Shown here: piece by piece, positions 40,271 through 52,700 of the stretch
How the letters are laid out: each line of letters starts with the position of its first letter
Numbering within the stretch: position 1 is the first letter of the stretch
Position numbers and translations under genes: made by a program
NCBI GenBank assembly: GCA_019614645.1
Contig: JABWDB010000030.1
Span: forward strand, 2,604,001 to 2,668,000
Length of the DNA: 64,000 nt
Reading direction: 5' to 3'
Source: Stratiolaelaps scimitus
Lineage: Eukaryota > Arthropoda > Arachnida > Mesostigmata > Laelapidae
Notes under the pieces: model-generated
Database searches by the model: none
What the model saw: the letters and a program-made list of their open reading frames with translations, nothing else
What the model was told of the DNA's origin: nothing

Positions 40271-43200
40271 TCCAGGAAGATGAATTGAGTAACCGGATAA
40301 AGTTGCATGCCATACCTCCGTTTTGTATTTTTCAATGAGCGCGCTGACATACAAATGGTGGAGATTCATATCGGTTTAGCATAATTATTGTCATATCGCA
40401 ATCACAGCTTTGTTAAGGAACGCCCCGTGGATCAGTTAACATCTGTTTTAATGACTATATTTCTAGATTATTCTATATATAATTATGGTGCTGATGATGA
40501 CGATTGATAAATGTGGCTGATATTTGCATATACATATATACATACAAACCCTCACATTATATAATATATCTGAGTGTATGTATTTATAACGTATATTCCG
40601 TCGATGGAATTTTCTTTGATCTGATGCTCCAACAAATACTGCTTAAGGCGCTCCTTAAAGATAGCTAGTGTCGTAACATCCTTGTGCGGAAGGCTGCGGG
40701 AATCTTGCGAGAGGTGATTCCATTCACGAGCTGCTCTAATTTCAACGCCAGTGCTGTGTAGGATGAGACCGTATCTGTATAATTATGGAGCTGGTGGCCA
40801 CTGTGGTTCTTGCCTTGCCCAGATATTCAGGAGTAAGTTCACAAAGGCCAATGACATTAATGTCCTTAAAAAACCAGGACGACCAGCAAATATTTGATTT
40901 GGAACGGGATGCTATGGATAATATGCTGAAGTCTTTTGCGTTTGGCGTAACCTCTGAACATTCGAAGGTAAACTTCCTTGGGCAACTTGTATTCTGTCGA
41001 TTCATACTTTGGTACAAACTACTCCTATACATTAAATTACGTGGGGTATTTATATAATAGGGGAAAGGACGCTGCACCGAATGAGATGCCGGGTGGAGTT
41101 GATGCTGGGCAACCGACATCTTCTGAACTTAAGCAAGGGAGTCTCCGCCCTTGCACTGTCAAAGGTTCGTGGAAGGCCCGCAAAAAGTGAGGCACTGAGT
41201 TCAACTGAGTCCAATTGGTAACGACTATCTTCGACAAGTTGAAGGATGGCGTGACTTGCACTGCGCCTCCGTCGTAAACCATACCGATTTATTTGAGAGG
41301 AGATTATTATTTTTAAGAAAGTTTTGATGATGAACGATTCCCTCTGATATTATAAGTGATGTGAGTCAACAGAGTCACAGTTTTGTCCTTAACGTAAGAT
41401 AGCACATGAGCACGAAAACCCTTGTGGCCTGCTGACGGCCTTCTAATCCTATTAAGAAGTTGCATTGTCTAAATCTCGTGAATTTGTTAGTAGTCACTTC
41501 ATCGAGGGATTTTGTTGATGGTTAAGGGAGTACGAAACAGTCAGCTCGTCATTGACGTGTGAATCTAATGTACCGAAAGAGGCAACAATAAGATCTGTGA
41601 GGATGTGGTCGAGAGTTCATTTAGGATTGAGTCGGATTGGAAGTTGGATCAGATTAGTATGACCGCGTGAACAGAGAACAGGACCCATATATCTTGTCAC
41701 CCCTTTCTGCGTAATGAATGTTTATGTCAGCGACAATGATGTGACGACGATTGCGTGGGAGGTCAAGCACAAAGATGAAGTCCGGGGATGGATCGATGGA
41801 GGGGTCTATAGACGGCTAACAAACTGAAGTTTATGCTCTGCGATTCAAATCAAGTTGCTTCAGCTATTAATAAATGATCGTCTTGATACTTTTTTGCATT
41901 TATGGTGGATTTAAAGAAAACTAAAATACCACCACCTCGAGTGTCTGTGGTGTTACAATATTTCACTTCTTTTCTTCGAAGTCAGTGTTCGCTAAACACG
42001 ATAATGTCCTAATACGGAAACAGATTGAGTTTCGAGGACGAGCGGATACTGCGCACAATAAGATGCGCGGTCACGGTGTTGACATGCGTCAGCATGCCAG
42101 CATCACCCTTCCTCCGTTTAAAAAACAAAACACATTGAGGGTACGTTGTTTTTGCTTGGCGATAGAGGACATCGCCATAGTGCTTACAAAGGGTGATTCT
42201 GGTCCTTATTTTCTTAAGTATTTGACATGAGTATTTGACATGAGTATTTAAGCATGTATATAGCAGTTCCGTCAATAAACATTTGTTTGAATTTGAATTT
42301 GAATTTTGAGGAGTTACCCAGTGGTTATCCATTCGTTTATATGGTATACCCGTAGCTAGCAGGTCTTTATTATCACTGAGGACCAGGTGAACCTACGGCT
42401 GATCGTCGAGTGGTCTGTCCAGCCTAGTGGAAGACGGCATGTGTCTTAATATGCCAAAGGAGCTGCTGGTTTTTATACACGGTGTATCGAGGGTCGCTAG
42501 AGCATTCGGGTTTGCTTAGTGGTTATTTCATTAACGAACACACCTTTGGCTAAATTGTGTGTAGCTGGGTTGCAGATCTTTCCGAGTCCTTTGGCTTTTC
42601 TATACATGGCATGAATATTTTTATATTCGTTAGGTAGTAGTCCTTAATCCGTGTTTTACATTTTACCAGTATATTGCTGGAATGTCGACTATAAGGCAGT
42701 GTATTGAACAGTGCGATGCTGTTTTGGAAAACTGAGTTATTTCGCGATTCTGTCTCAAAGTCCCGAAAGTGATTTGCTACTAATGGGTAGTTTTTTAGGA
42801 GGTTAAAGGTAAATCCTGCACGGACACCAGGCCTCTCACTTAGGTATTTGCGTGGTAGTGTCAGACTTTTACTGACTAAACCCAGAACCGATTTTGATTT
42901 GGGGCACTGACCGGGACTGTCAAATGGGTAGTTAAGCTCGTTTATCTGGAAGTACCCTACCACTAGCCAATTGTGACTTTTATCTATCATAATTACATAT
43001 TTTATTATATGTTGAATTTGGTTATACATGTATCGATTGAAGAATGGTTTCAAAAACAAACTACCTCAAGACTATCTCATAAAACCGACTAAAAATAGTC
43101 TCAACGCAAGTTTCCCATGGTTTTCGTCTAATTTCAGGGATAGATAGCTTCAGAAAACATCATCAATACCGCTAACGGCACGTGGAGCCTTGCGTACGAC

Positions 43201-44562
43201 CTTCATTAAACAAAAATATATCGGAAAATGTATTATTCCTACTACAACTACTACGATTGCCACTGTATTACAGGGTATCATTGGCAGTGTGAGGAGTTCA
43301 TCTTCAGCATCTCCACTGACACCTCTGTCTCCGCTCTCACCGTTGGGCGGGTCCGATTCCGGTGTGGAACCCATAACATCTCTCATTAATAAATCTAATA
43401 CTACATTTCCCGCTGCGATAAATCAGGTGCGGATTTCAGTTTGTTAACAATTGACGTTGACGAGCGCTAACGTTGGTGTCAATGGTTTCTTCTTTGTGTA
43501 GACCAGTGGTCCCTAACATACATGTATTTACATATTAATAAAACGCTTTCGATTGGTTGTAATTGATCGATTCAGGGATGGACAGGGTGTGCAGGACTGA
43601 TAATTAAGAGGTATCAGGGTCGACTTTCAGCTGTCGCTCACAAATTTTGCGTAACCTAATCAATCAATAGCACTTGAAAGTACCTAAAGAACAATTGAAT
43701 ATAATTGTTGACCATGTTTTAGTCGGACGATGAGGACAGTAGAGTTGGGTCCCATGAGGACGCCCCTCCAGCATTATCAGGCCTGCCGCAATCACCAGTA
43801 ACTGAAAGCAGCGCTTCTAGTAGTACTAGTTCAGGCCATAAAAACACATCGGGAAGCACAGGACACCAGGATAAGGATAGCCCGACTCCCCCACCACTTC
43901 CGTCTACACCACAGCACAGCGCTGTAAAGGACTTGGTTTCTAGGTGAGTTCTTAGAAGCCCTTCGTTTCAGTATTTGGGAACATCAGATCGCGTCGATGA
44001 GTCTATCACACGCTCTTCATTTGTATTGGCCATCATAATCTAAGTCCCTGCCTTTTAAGTCGTCAAGTCGAATCCTGGCTTGGATGGGCATATACTCTGA
44101 TTTACTTTGTGCTCTATGAGCTAGACAATTTAATTTAAGCCAAACATTGTAAATATGTTGTGTCTCAACATTATCCTGCTGTGATTGTGATAATTTAGAT
44201 TCCGAAAAGGTCCAAAGGATCAAAAAAGTAAAGAGATCCAGCTGTCTGTCGAAAAAGACAAGCGGGAGTCACCACATAGCCAAAGTACCGAAGGGGTGAA
44301 GGAAAATCATGGTAGGACAAAGGAGGCCAAAGACAAGGAAGCTTTATTAGCACTTAGGGAGCCTGGAAAGGATGGCGGACGGGAACGAGAGTCACGATCG
44401 CCATCACCTGGAGGCGAGCCTCGTTCGGACATTGCCAAAGGGAGCAACAAGGAAGCTAAAGACAAAGATGGTCACCCTTCCCAGGAATCAAGAGACGCTA
44501 GCTGGTTCGGGGGTGAGTGCTCCGCATTTGCCGGTGCTGTAGTGCATATCTGATGAATTAAG

Positions 44563-44621
<59 letters not shown>

Positions 44622-47600
44622 GGTCTATGGTAAAATTACTAGAAGCTTGAGACTAAATTACTAATGGGATCCCCTATACGCGAGCTCTGCATTCATCGAC
44701 TGAAGTTCATATTTTCGTCCTTGCTTGACCAATGTAGGCTAACCTGATCAATTTGAAAGACCTAATACTAGAGAGATGTCTCAAGTTCGCCCGATAATTG
44801 ATCAGTCAGAGAATACGCCAAATTCTTTAATAAAGGGAATAGCGTTCGCTATTGTAGCAGTATTTAATAGGTTCGAGCCCCGCTGTGTGACATATAAGAG
44901 AGCTTAAGCATTGAAAAATTGCAGCTCCTTAAATAAACCAATAAACATTTACCATTTACCATTAATGAATTGACGATTAATAAGCATACGCATGCGTTTT
45001 GTGTGTTTGGATCACCATTCATTGTCCAGGTATTAAGGGTAAGATTGTAAAGAGGTTTGAAGAGAAAAGAGCCCGTTCTCAATCGGTACCGGTCGTTGCC
45101 AAGGTTATTCACAGTCAAGGGGAAGGAACAACAAGTGCAGACATCGATGCCGTCATGTTGGGATCGCAGGGAGAAGCACTCGATTATGATGATGTCGAAC
45201 GAGCTGAAGAAGCCGATCCCGAACGGATGGCACTTGAACAGGTCTGGTGACGTCCACTCGTGTCTGAAATCTACTCATATAGCGAAATCTTGATAGGGAA
45301 CTCTCAAACAATTAATCTTCGTTAACAAATGTGTTCTCTATCATTGCTTGATCATTTGCGAGCACTGCCTGCCTCTTAGTAGTGTATTAGTATTCTTCTA
45401 AACACCCATCATGATCCTATGAGATTTTATAGCCCGATTCAATGAATCCATTCTAATACGAAAAGCATGGCAAAATCTATAATTATGTAGTGATACACAT
45501 TTACCAGAGCAAAATATTATAATATATGTGTATAATCCTAAAAAAGTAGATCTTAAAAATGTGTGAGATGTGGCTTAAAATTACCATGTTAAGATTCCCA
45601 TAGAGATTATTGACACGGTACATTCATGCAGCAGCATTAATATACCGGCCTTAGCCATGCGGACCGCCATAAAGTTTTTCTGGCAGCGAATTTGGCATTC
45701 GCCACAGACAACTAATTCGATTCCGTCACACGATGAGAGATATCAAACAAAATGAGCAAACGAATGACATTAGACAGCATAAGGTTGGCTCACTCTCACA
45801 GTTGCTTACAATGTCTATACAATTCTTCTAGGAATTCTAAGAGACTAATTGTTCTCTACTGTGATATTATTATTATGAAAAGACCTTACATTTTCGTTTT
45901 CAATTCATTTTAGGGGTTTGGAGATTGCGAACTCGGATCAGATTCCCCACAAGAAACAAACGAGGATGACTCTTGGGAAAAGGTAGATAAATCAGCGCAG
46001 ATACAGAGGAGATCTACCGAGATCTTGAGAAATATAAATATCGGAACTTTATTATTATCGACGATTGTGTTCATTTTATGATTCTCAGTGCTAGGGCCAA
46101 CACGTGGTAAACTTATGTTAAAATATAGGAGTGTCCTTTATTTGTCCGTACATGATAGCAAATGTGATTACAAATTTAAGTTATATTATAGATACGACTT
46201 GTCACAACTGCATAATAAATCCTACATTTGTTATATGAATTTAAAAATGAATCTGTATATATAGATGCAGTTCTTGAAATTCGAATATTTCTGTTTCAAT
46301 ATGGCATAATACAATTGAGTAATATGTCAAGCAGTGGCATCAATATGGCTCAAATGTGTAATCCCTGTGCGGTCCTGTTTGTCTAGGTGGAGCTTCCATC
46401 CGACGAAGTCAGTGACTCTCAACAACGGGCGTTTTACCGGGATTTCGCAGCTGTAAAGGAGCGCTGGGCGTCATTGGATACTGCGTACATCGCTGCAAGG
46501 TTTCCAGATATCATTGACGAATTTCGAACGATGTCCACGCGTACAATTGGAGTGATTATTCCTCTACTATTGGCCATCATTGTGCTCCCATTGCCTGCCT
46601 TTGTGAAGGTAAGTTTCTTTAGATTATGTAGCTGATTTACTTGTCATCGTCCATACCATCATTCTATGAAGAAGGTCACAAATTGTATTAGGTTGAGGCA
46701 TAAGTTCCTGCCGTTTCATGAACAATGAAAAAATTACGCACTCAGATTGATTTAAACCAATTCACATATTTATTATGTACTCCCCGTTGTTGTTCACGAC
46801 CTCCTCCCACCTTTCAATATGCTGATGGATTCCATCAGCATTTTTCCAACAATAATTGTTTGCTGAGTTGAAAAAGGAGACCAACCCCCGTTCAAGGTCC
46901 TCTGAATCGTCGAAATGCCGGCCACTCAAAAAATTCGCCAGTGAACAAAACAGATGGTAATCTGTTGGAGTAAGGTCTGGCGAATATGATGGGTGCGCAA
47001 AAACTTCCCATCCGAACACTTCAAGTGCCGCTTTGCTGTTTCTCGCGGTGTGAGGCCTTGCGTTGTCGTGGAGGAGGACGACGTGGCCTCGCCTGTCGGG
47101 CCTCTTCATCTGAAAAGCCTCTTTTACACGATGCAATTGGGCTATGTAGAGGTCGCTGGTAACCGTCTGATTCCTCTTAAGCAATTCCCAGTGTATGGGA
47201 CCTTCCCAGTCATATCAAATGCACAACATGACCTTTTTGCGGGTGCAAATCTTGCTTAATTCGGGGCATAGTCGCACCCCCATGCCCCGATCGTTGCTTC
47301 ATATTCGCGTACAGACACCACTTCTCGTCTCCAGTAACAATTCTGTGCAGGAACAGGTCATGATAGCGCACTCGGGCGAGGTGTTGAGCAGAGATGATAA
47401 GTCTCATTTCCTTCTAATGCTCGTTCAGCTCATGAGGCACCCAAACTCCAAGTTTCTGTGTGAATCCCATCGACTTAAGATGTCTACCGACAGTTCTTTG
47501 ATCACAACCCATCGTTTCAGCCAGTGCACGCTGTGTTTGACGAGGGTTGCCCTTCAGTAAAGCCTTGAGTAGGTCTTCATCAAACTCAACAGGCCGACCA

Positions 47601-49675
47601 CTACGCCGTGCATCCTCCAGGTCACAGCCGCCCAACCTGAACTTCGCAAACTGCTCCCGAGCAGTCCTTTCAGACACACTTGCTTCGCCATACACGGCAC
47701 AAATATCCCTTGCTGTAGCGGGGGCGGTTAGACCACGGCGAAAGCCGAAGAAAAGCAGGTGTCGGAAATGCACTTGTTTATTGCCTGGAATCGCCATCTT
47801 TCGAGCCTGATTGCGAGTTGAAATCCAGTTCACAGCGCAAATCGATGTAGAGTGGGAGGACCTTAGCACTTATATTGTGGTGTTTATTTTAGTCTACCTG
47901 TGTCTGCCAAACGCTTTGTATACATATGCATACCTTTGTTCATATTACTTGACCCTCCGTTGGTTTCGTTACTCGACTTTATTCAAACCTTGCTTGGATT
48001 CCATTTGGGTTAAGCTCACCAATCGGCGATTAATATAATTCCTGGTATAATCACCTCTGATTCCTCTTCAGGGGTACTTAAAATATTCTGTCTTATCATC
48101 ATCCTGTGAAACACTATATCATCTCTTTAGCAGCTGATCTGTGCGCCGTATTCCATCAAGTTCATGTTTCCTGGACTTCTAGTAACAATGATCAACAAAA
48201 TGTTGGATGAGGCTCCACGAACAGACTGACCCCCATCAGGCCTTAGATATTTTCATTACACAGCAATCAACAAGACTTAGGGAACTGGAACGTATAGCTA
48301 AATTTAAAGAAAAACACTTTCTATTAAGATTCAATCAGAAGAGGATAATTGTTACCGGTTTCTTAAGAATTATCAGTTGGCGGTTGGCCCTGTGTCTTGG
48401 TTCAATTCACTCCATTTTTTTATGCTCTTTTAATCAAGAGACAACTCCGCTTATCGATGAAGTAAAGTGAAATGTATGTTTTCGGTGTAAGGGCTCTTGT
48501 CGAGGCATCCCTGGATATCGCTATTATCGTTGATTCCCATAGCCATAGAATGGTCTTAATTTATCTTGTCTCATTGAGGTCTTTATGGAAGACATTTAGA
48601 TCAATTCTCTGGTAGAGAGCTCTGCTGTATTGTCATCGAGAGTGGTGTTCCACAAAGGAATTGGTCAAGGACCTGTCTTGTGTTTCCTCCATGTTATTCC
48701 TATCCGATATGCTGGGAACAATCATCCAAGAAGAGCTAACGGAGCTTTAGTCGATCGTACCAGTATTCTTGTTAAAATGAATAAACTTAATGTACGCAAC
48801 GAAATTTCATTGGCTAATGCTGAGTTATCCCTCATATTATAAGTTTACCACAAACAGCCTTTTGGCCATTTTACATTCGCAACTCAGACTGAATCAATTT
48901 GGAGTGCTCCCTCATTTTATTCGCTAAGTTTTGGAATGTGAATTACTATTACGTCCACCCAAAAGTTCTCAACCAACTTCAATATCGAGCTTCTGTAACA
49001 TGAATCTCATTTGCAAATTTCCTTAATATACCCTCGACTTTTAGAAAGATTAAATTGGAAGTCCTATTCAACACAATTAGCTTCTTGTTTTCTTTGTTTA
49101 TCTTTTATCCACTATCTTTCACCTAACCTTTCGCCCTGCACGTTATGTGAGTCATTAGTAGTCGTTGGTAATTAACACACAGTTGTTGATTCTCCTCGTT
49201 GCTGAACTGTTTTTTTCGAGCTGACCCTCAGCTGTTCCCCTATGTGTGACAGGCCTCAGATCTTAACCTTTTAGGTATTACTATGAGGACCTGTCGGGGC
49301 CACCTTTGCTTATTCTCTTCCTTACTCGTACCTGGCAAGAATCTTCAGATAAAGAAAGATGATAAACTGAACTGGTTGGATTGAAATCTCTGTCTCTATT
49401 TCTAGGGCTTCATTGTTGCCTCGTTGGCGTGGTTGGTAATCTGGCGCTTGAGTGCAATATTGTGCCCACCGGTTTGTGCGACGCCTAGTTATTTTCCGCC
49501 TCTATCACAAAGTGTGCCTCTGCCGACGCCGCCACCACTTCTGATGCCTCGCGCACAGGAGTTGAACGGTGGTCGTGAAGGATGGCTAAATGCTTTACCC
49601 GCTGGTGAAACCTACCATGTCAAGACGCATCAAAGTAACCAATGTCATTCAGTTCATGTTCGACTGGACGGTAAG

Positions 49676-49740
<65 letters not shown>

Positions 49741-52700
49741 GAATATTACCCTAAGATCTCTTATGAAGAATTACATCTCCATGTATGTTATTACATACAA
49801 GTCATTAAGGAATCCAGTTTGATTCCTTCCCTATAAGTTACTATATTTATTAAATATTAAATCTATTTTATATATGAAATGTTGCCCAACATCTTATGGC
49901 TACGGTGCACCTCCTTTGAATATAGTATTCAATCAATCTACCCTACATGACTAGGCGTCTGATTGCCGAACCTCTATTCTAACAGGGTCAATTATTGTGA
50001 GAATGTTCCCATTCTCCATTCGTGCCATGCTGTCAGCAGTGTGCTAGCTACACCAGGTAAGCTGGCAGGGACGATGTTATACACCTGACCTTCTTCATAG
50101 TGATCCCGTATCCCAGCTCAAACGTATTCCAAGCGACCTCGTGGCATATTTTCAGGAATTTTCTTTCCCTATTCCTTCTGATGAAAATTTGGAGTCTTCA
50201 TTCTACGGCTCTATACGATACATAGGCCTGTCGATCTCCGAGAGTAGCCGGTTCCGCTCGTTTTTCCGTCTGCGCCGACGCAACCCTTCCTCGATTTAGT
50301 GATTTCGCGGTTGTACCAGTTCTTATACATTCGGTGGGTTTCGAACCGCGACCGCATTCTCACGTGAGAATTCCTCATGATATCCTTCGTGTTGAGCTTC
50401 TGCGACTTGTTGCAGCCTATCCGAAGTTCGTATCCCACTTTCTCAAGGTTGAGCTTTTTTGCCGACCACCCTCGCCTGCTCCAGCGATTTTGCTATGCCT
50501 GTCGCTGTTATTTCGAAAGTGACGCAGCGGTGATAATCGGTGAGAAATAAAAAAAATCTGCGTCCTTCCTCATTCGCCGGCCCAGTGTGAAATCCAGTAG
50601 AGATCTCTGTCTCGCATCGTCGTTGTTGACGATCCATTCGAGGAGTTCTCTGCCTCGGTGGTCGGTGGTGCTACCGCCCGAATCCACTGCCTTTGCACGC
50701 AAGTCCCCTGTGACTACTGTAAATACCACCTCGGATAGGCCCTGCTCCTTGTTTCCTCAAGGTTGCTTCCTAGATCGTCCAGGTGACGGGAAAATTTCTC
50801 CTGTGGCACGTTGGTCAACCTTTAGCTAATATACAGAGTGGCCCCGCTGTCGTCACCCATGCGAATCCTCTCCGTGCCCCGGCCTTTAAATCCGTGCCCC
50901 GGCAGACCCAGAAGTGACATTCCGGCTTTAGTCAACCAACCATCTCTTCCTGGAAGCAAACTCTCTATTGGATTAGCTCGTCAGGTAGATGTCTACTTTC
51001 CACGCCGACGCCGTGCTTTCTAGCAGACCACGAGAGTCTCGACAAGTGTTCAGATTTACCTTGAGTAAGCGGAGTGAGACACCCATATAGGAAGTAGGTT
51101 TCCTCTTTTCGTCTTCGTCTTCGGCTGGGTGTTGGGCGAAAGGAACACCAGCCTACCAGCAAGAATTACTACTTCAACCAACATCCGATACTGCTCATAA
51201 CTACCCCTAACTAGTTATGATGCAACAGGGTGACTGCACTTACTCAGAGTGATGAATGATGTGAGCACGCCACACTACCTCAATGTACCGTTGATCTCAC
51301 TTCTAGATATCTTGCGTGGTCTCTTTGTTACAATAGAACCTCCCAGGTGCAAGTAAGCATTCCGGTGGCACAATAGAGACCATTTCAAATCATAGCTGTA
51401 CTATAGTACAGCAATAATAGATGTACTTTAATGCGAGAGGCGGGGGACGTTGGCTTGCTGTGGCCTTCGGAGTTGTGTCTGGATCTTAAATCTGGGCGTT
51501 TAATAGCTCCAAAAATGTTAAATAAACACCTGGTCACTAAACGTAGGAGGGTTATGTATCTCATATATACAGGCACAATGTTACGAATTCGCACGCTAAA
51601 GGACAAACTTCCGCGGCGCGCTATGTGGGACGAACGCCGTAAGGACACCAGCTCTGTCGTGTGGTCGGGCAAGCAGTGGTTTATCGAGCTCGATGGAGCC
51701 ACCGTTCGATTGTTACCCGAAGGTAAGTGAGCTACAATTCATAATTATATAACTCTGTGGACTGGATATTTATGAATAAAACGAAGAAGTGAATACGCTC
51801 TACGCCATTTATACTTGTACATTTTCAGAGCTTACTCTCAGCCGACATTTAACGTCCACGGTACACTGCTTTTGGCATTACTTTATAAGATGGACCCCTT
51901 TAAATGTAAATGTGCAACGGTGGAGATGCACCTACGCCATTTATACTTAATGATATATTATTTATTTATTATTAATGCAACGCATGTTGTGTGAAATTCC
52001 CGTTCTTTAATCCAGGTCTCTCTGGATCGAAGCTATGGAATAAGAGGTATCCTATTATCGTTAGTACACCTGCACGAACAGGGGAGGATGCCAAGGAGGT
52101 GCTGTTATTCTCCAGGACATGTCGGGACAAGGAGTATTGGTTCCGGTTGTTCAAGAAGGCCTCGGAACAGAGCGGTGCGAATGCCACCGTTGTCCAGACA
52201 GTGTCTGAGAAAGACAAACTGGTCGCCAGTGACGACGATGTAGGTGGATTTTAGGATGAGGACCACATTTTCAGAAGAAACACCATGTTTTGTTATTATA
52301 ATATAGGATTTTGGAGTGCTTAGCAAAACTGGAATACTTTCAGCTCTGTACTTTTATATTCCCAATTGTGCGTCTGCGTTATGCGGCTCTTTGTTACAGA
52401 TATGAGGTACAGTTAAAACATGAAATCGATCATTAACTATTTCAGGGAATCGAGAAATCGTTAGAAGAAGAGTGTGCATTCACGCGACGTCCATTGGTCG
52501 ATTTTTCGGTGTATATGAACAATCTCGGTTTATCTCAGAGCAGTGGAGCTGGATCTGGGGGTACACCGAGCGGGTCGTCAACGACATCGGGATCAGTGGA
52601 AGAGAGGAAGCAACAGCAGTCCAATCAATCCAGCTGCCCATCACTGGTATTGTCTTTTCACATATATATAGATATATATATATATATATATTTGTGTAGC

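Noticed and set aside
51431..51572. Upstream extension of TEX2 exon 10
   Set aside because: Open in frame, but the phase does not fit exon 9 and the family homology begins at the acceptor at 51573.
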